Assembly (NCBI GenBank): GCA_030613745.1 | Contig: JAUWLK010000106.1 | Coordinates: forward strand, 1 to 8,824 | Direction of reading: 5' to 3' | DNA from: Flavobacteriaceae bacterium | Lineage (GTDB): Bacteria > Bacteroidota > Bacteroidia > Flavobacteriales > Flavobacteriaceae | Length of the DNA: 8,824 nt | Part shown: positions 5,561-8,824 of the stretch, piece after piece | Position numbering within the stretch: the first letter of the stretch is position 1 | Layout of the letters: each line of letters opens with the position of its first letter | Translations under genes and position numbers: made by a program | The notes under the pieces: model-generated | The model's database searches: none | What the model was told of the DNA's origin: nothing | Seen by the model: only the letters and a program-made list of their open reading frames with translations

Positions 5561-6768
5561 ATGCTAACTAAAATTATTTCTCCTTACAAGGGATTATCAA
5601 AAGAAATATGGTTTCTGGCTTTAACTACTTTAATAAACAGAGCAGGAGCTATGGTTATACCTTTTTTGTCGTTATATCTAACCAAATATTTAGGATTTAC
5701 CTTAGGGCAAGTAGGATGGATAATGACTTTTTACGGATTTGGATCTGTCATAGGTGTTTATTTTGGAGGAAAACTTACCGATAAAATAGGTTACTATAAA
5801 GTGATGTATGTCAGTTTGATTTTAACAGGAATAGCCTTTTTAGCACTACAATATATTTATTCTTTTTATGCTCTTTGTGTGGGAGTTTTTTTGTTGACTA
5901 TAGTGGCAGATGCTTTTCGACCAGCAATTTGGGTGGCTTTAGCAGATTATAGTAAAGAAGAAAACAGAACACGGTCTGTTACTTTAATTCGTTTGGCAAT
6001 TAATTTAGGATTTCTTTAGGGCCTGCCATTGGAGGTTTAATTATTACTAATTTAAGTTATCAAGGCTTATTTTGGGTTGATGGTATTTCATGTATTATTG
6101 CGGCAGTAATTATTTTAAAATATTTATCTCAAAAGAATCTTGCTCATAAGAAAAATGAAGAAAATATAAAACCAAAACTTTCTCCATATCGTGATAAGCA
6201 ATATTTGGTGTTTTGGTTCGCTATGTTCCTTATCGGTTTTACTTTTATGCAATATTTTTCTACGCTTCCATTATTTTATAATCAAAATATGAGAATGGAT
6301 GAACAACAAATTGGCTTACTTTTAGCAATGAATGGTCTGTTGATTTTTTTAGTAGAAATGCCTATTGTACATAATTTAGAAAAAAGTAAAATAGAAGGGT
6401 TAAAAATAGTTGTAATAGGTACTTTTTTATTGGGAATTAGTTTTTTAGTTTTAAACTTTACCACATGGATTGGAATTGTTGTCATTGGAATGATTTTTAT
6501 GACATTTGGAGAAATGTTGGGATTTCCATTTTCTAATTCTTATGCTTTAGATAGATCTCAAAGAGGAAATCAAGGTGAATATATGGCAATGTATAGTATG
6601 TCATTTTCATTTGCACATATACTCGGACCTAATATTGGGATGCATATATCTGATAAATATGGATTTACCGTTACTTGGTATGTAATGGCTTTACTTTTAT
6701 TGTTGGCTTGTTTTTTACTGATTTGGCTTAATAAATTGGTAAAAGATGATGGGGTAAACTGTTTATAA
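5561..6768 (+). pseudogene. MFS transporter (DHA1-like), single-base frameshift
   Basis: Major facilitator superfamily permease, proton-coupled, probably of the drug-efflux type; substrate unknown. The first frame gives 152 residues (5561-6019), with the loop 2-3 motif A at GGKLTDKIGYYK (69-80), and then hits TAG at 6017. From 6013 the -1 frame continues without a stop to 6768 and completes the protein (LGPAIGGLIIT, then LPLFYNQNMRMDEQQIG). Restoring one T in the TTT at 6011-6013 would give GGA TTT TCT TTA GGG, reading GFSLGPAIGG, the motif C region of helix 5, and a 402-residue protein of normal length. The lesion is thus a one-base loss in a T run: a recent mutation or a sequencing error. 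No X-XXY-YYZ slippery site is present, which argues against programmed frameshifting. It is transcribed alone and followed by a strong hairpin. Confidence 0.88.
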
Positions 6769-6773
6769 TCAAA

Positions 6774-6808
6774 TAGTCAGGGCTTCACTCAAAGTGAAGC
6801 CCTGATTA
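6774..6808. terminator. Strong hairpin, likely bidirectional terminator between convergent genes
   Basis: TCAGGGCTTCACT (6777-6789) pairs perfectly with AGTGAAGCCCTGA (6793-6805) around a CAA loop. Counting one G-T pair, the stem extends to 6774-6808, about 16 pairs. It begins six bases after the MFS stop and lies 82 bases beyond the stop of the oppositely oriented methyltransferase gene. No clean T run follows on either strand; A+T-rich tails are present on both sides. It is far more G+C-rich than its surroundings. Confidence 0.8.
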
Positions 6809-6890
6809 AATTTGAAAAAACTATTAAATATTTTTGAGGAGATTATCATAAAAATAACTTTTACTAACTCACCAAATAAACAAATCCACA

Positions 6891-7610
6891 TTAAGAGATA
6901 GTCATTTTTACTAAAAAATCATAGTGATAACCTTCTTTTATCAGTTCACATTTTAGTCCAGCTTTTTTGGCATGAGATTGTAAGGTTTTAAAATCAACAA
7001 ACAACCAATTAAAAAGCTTGCTAAATTTATTTTTATAAATTAATTCAAAAATCACTTCACCATAATAATTTTCTTTTTCAGATAAAATGGTTTCTTTGTT
7101 TATATCTTCATACATATAAATAACGTCTGAAGAATCAAGAATTATTTGTCCGTTAGGATTTAATAAAGATTTTAAATGAAGTAAAAATGGTGTTAGATTT
7201 TCTAATTTTCCACATATACCTATTCCGTTCATTAAAGCCAAAATGGTATCAAATTTTTCATTTTTAATATGCCATATATCTTGAACTTTAGCATTTTTAA
7301 TTCCACGTAAAGTGCAAGTTTTAATTGCTCCTTTAGAAATATCAATAGCTTTAACTTGGAAATTTTTATTTTGAAGATGTAGAGCATGACTTCCAGAACC
7401 ACAGCCTACATCTAAAATATAACCACTACATAATTGTATGGCTTTTTGTTCAATTATTGGCATTTCATCAATAGACCTAAATAGAAAGGGTATATCCATT
7501 TCATCTATGCCTGCAATGGAAGAATAAGTAATTATATTTTGAGTATAATTACCCAACTGATAATCTAATAAAGCTCCACCTATAATATCATTATTAATTA
7601 TTTTGCCCAT
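6891..7610 (-). CDS. Class I SAM-dependent methyltransferase
   Basis: 239-residue cytoplasmic protein with a Rossmann-type SAM-binding domain. Motif I is YILDVGCGSGSHALHLQ (64-80). An acidic residue at the end of strand 2 (AIDIS, Asp 90) should bind the ribose, QDIWHI (110-115) is the adenine-contact region, and FDTILALMNGIG (120-131) is motif IV. The N-terminal cap (GGALLDYQLG at 11-20, then SIDEMPIIEQKAI) and the C-terminal tail are typical of a Bacteroidota group of methyltransferases; the substrate is unknown and no small-molecule, RNA or protein specificity can be read from the sequence. Its ATG lies inside the last codons of the SLC13 transporter gene (13-base overlap, ATGGGCAAAATAA), so the two are probably translationally coupled. 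No functional link between them is obvious. Confidence 0.9.
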   Translation of the reverse strand: MGKIINNDIIGGALLDYQLGNYTQNIITYSSIAGIDEMDIPFLFRSIDEMPIIEQKAIQLCSGYILDVGCGSGSHALHLQNKNFQVKAIDISKGAIKTCTLRGIKNAKVQDIWHIKNEKFDTILALMNGIGICGKLENLTPFLLHLKSLLNPNGQIILDSSDVIYMYEDINKETILSEKENYYGEVIFELIYKNKFSKLFNWLFVDFKTLQSHAKKAGLKCELIKEGYHYDFLVKMTIS

Positions 7611-8824
7611 GAAGGAAGTAAATCTAATTGGATGTTAAATACATAAGTGCCAATATAATAGGTTACTATGGTAACTAGTGCTATTCCAACAAGATTTAAT
7701 ACTAAACCTGTTTTTGACATATCAATTATATGTAAACGTTTTGTACCAAAAACTATAGCATTTGGTGGAGTAGCAACTGGAAGCATAAAAGCTAATGATC
7801 CGGCAATGGTTGCAGGTAACATAAAAAGTAATGGGTTTATTTCAACACTTAATGCCAAGCCAGCCAATACCGGTAAAAAAGTTTCAACGGTTGCTGTATT
7901 TGAAGTTATTTCGGTTAAGAATGTTACTAAAAATGTTATCGTTAAAATAATTAATATTGGATGTACAGTTTTTAACCAAATTAGTTGTTCACCAAACCAA
8001 AGAGACAGACCAGATTCTTTAAATCCTGTAGCCAAAGCAAAACCACCTCCAAAAAGTAAAATAATTTCCCATGGAATTTTTTCTGCGGTTTTCCAATCTA
8101 ATAAAAATTTTCCTTTTTCCTTTTTTGAGGGAATTAAAAAAAGTAGTGTGGCAATAGCAATGGCAACAGTACCATCATTAAAATATTTTGGATATTCAAA
8201 TAAATTAGACCAACCATAGATTGTAAAAGATCCAATTTTAATATCAACTCTAAAAAACCATAAAAGTGCTAAAAGAATAAAAAGAAAAGACAATATTTTT
8301 TCTTCAAATGACCATTTTCCCAGTTCTTTGTATTCATTTATAATGGTGCTTTTATCTATAGTTTTCCATTTTTTTGTTCTTTTTACAAAAACAAGATATA
8401 AATAACTCCAGGTAAAAATAAACATAATTACAACTATTGGTATAGCATAAAAAAACCAAGTTGCAAATGAAATTTCTGGTGCATCAGGAAAATAAATTTT
8501 AAATATTCTTGCAAAAGATAAATTTGGTGGAGTACCAACTAAAGTTGCAATTCCTCCTATTGAAGCACTATAAGCTATGGAAAGTAGTAAGCCAATTGAA
8601 AAATGTTTGACCGCTTCTTTGGTGTTAATTTCTTCTAATTTAGTGATAATTGAAATTAAAATAGGAATCATTAACATTGCTGTTGCAGTATTAGAAATCC
8701 ACATAGATAAAAAAGCTGTTCCTAACATAAAACCCAGTAAAATTCTTCCTGGACTTACACCAACTACTAATAAAATTTTTAATGCCATACGTTTATGTAA
8801 ATCCCATTTTTGAATAGCCAATGC
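7598..8824 (-). CDS. SLC13/DASS family Na+-coupled anion (dicarboxylate or sulfate) transporter, N-terminus missing
   Basis: Inner-membrane symporter of the divalent anion:Na+ symporter family; known members carry succinate and other C4-dicarboxylates, citrate or sulfate. The frame is open to the right edge (ALAIQKWDLHKR at the boundary is family-internal), so roughly the first 80-100 residues lie outside. Both copies of the substrate- and Na+-binding SNT signature are intact: SMWISNTATAML (SNT 43-45, counted from the TTG at 8821) and EITSNTATVETFLP (SNT 307-309). Each is accompanied by its partner hairpin motif, VGTPPN and VATPPNAIVFG. About ten hydrophobic segments are visible, with a soluble loop rich in Lys and Glu in the middle. 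The internal two-fold repeat expected for the family is thus recognisable. The exact anion cannot be decided from these motifs. The gene precedes and overlaps the methyltransferase gene. Confidence 0.93.
   Translation of the reverse strand, partial: ALAIQKWDLHKRMALKILLVVGVSPGRILLGFMLGTAFLSMWISNTATAMLMIPILISIITKLEEINTKEAVKHFSIGLLLSIAYSASIGGIATLVGTPPNLSFARIFKIYFPDAPEISFATWFFYAIPIVVIMFIFTWSYLYLVFVKRTKKWKTIDKSTIINEYKELGKWSFEEKILSFLFILLALLWFFRVDIKIGSFTIYGWSNLFEYPKYFNDGTVAIAIATLLFLIPSKKEKGKFLLDWKTAEKIPWEIILLFGGGFALATGFKESGLSLWFGEQLIWLKTVHPILIILTITFLVTFLTEITSNTATVETFLPVLAGLALSVEINPLLFMLPATIAGSLAFMLPVATPPNAIVFGTKRLHIIDMSKTGLVLNLVGIALVTIVTYYIGTYVFNIQLDLLPSWAK

Noticed and set aside
6008..6020. Programmed ribosomal frameshift in the MFS gene
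   Set aside because: The shift needed is -1, but no X-XXY-YYZ heptamer in the right phase, stimulatory pseudoknot or internal Shine-Dalgarno is visible; MFS genes are not known to use this.
6282..6485. 67-residue open frame on the minus strand
   Set aside because: It is antisense to the second half of the MFS gene, whose frame is clearly the coding one.
7668..8219. 183-residue open frame on the plus strand
   Set aside because: Although long, it is antisense to the SLC13 transporter, which carries intact SNT motifs; the translation has no family resemblance.
8577..8813. 78-residue open frame on the plus strand
   Set aside because: It is antisense to the N-terminal part of the SLC13 transporter.

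Overview
The window is about three quarters A+T and reads as chromosome of a Bacteroidota member, most likely Flavobacteriaceae. The evidence is the set of families present (a folP-cdaA neighbourhood, a duplicated DUF1599 protein, a DoxX/BT_3928-type membrane protein, DUF1684), the near absence of Shine-Dalgarno sequences, and promoter candidates of the Bacteroidota type (TTTG ... TAnnTTTG). No rRNA, tRNA, CRISPR array, transposase, integrase or phage gene is visible. Genes are tightly packed and no stretch above 300 bases lacks a gene.

Left part (1-2610, minus strand): a likely operon reads leftward, LOG-family nucleotide hydrolase -> folP (dihydropteroate synthase) -> a small lipoprotein with an apparent ExbD/TolR-like C-terminal domain -> cdaA (diadenylate cyclase, cut by the left edge). 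Gaps are 56, 39 and 29 bases. It joins folate synthesis, c-di-AMP signalling and nucleotide metabolism.

Centre left (2722-4782, plus strand): a divergent operon, DUF1599 duplicated-domain protein -> DoxX-like membrane protein with a thioredoxin-like tail -> fluC/crcB fluoride channel. The 111-base divergent region holds a perfect 7-bp inverted repeat.

Centre right (4869-6768): a secreted DUF1684 protein (minus) and an MFS transporter (plus) diverge from an 86-base region. It carries an 8-bp inverted repeat that coincides with two face-to-face promoter candidates. The MFS gene is broken by a one-base deletion inside its fifth membrane segment; this is either a real lesion or a homopolymer sequencing error.

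Right part (6891-8824, minus strand): an SLC13/DASS Na+-coupled anion transporter (N-terminus beyond the right edge) overlaps a SAM-dependent methyltransferase by 13 bases. A very strong hairpin between the MFS gene and the methyltransferase is a probable bidirectional terminator.

Most of the window is ordinary conserved core. The items most worth a second look are the ExbD-like lipoprotein between folP and cdaA, the DUF1599/LOG divergent pair, the symmetric promoter region at 5524-5560, two short tandem repeats sitting at stop codons, and the MFS frameshift. I found no clear-cut new defence or mobile system.
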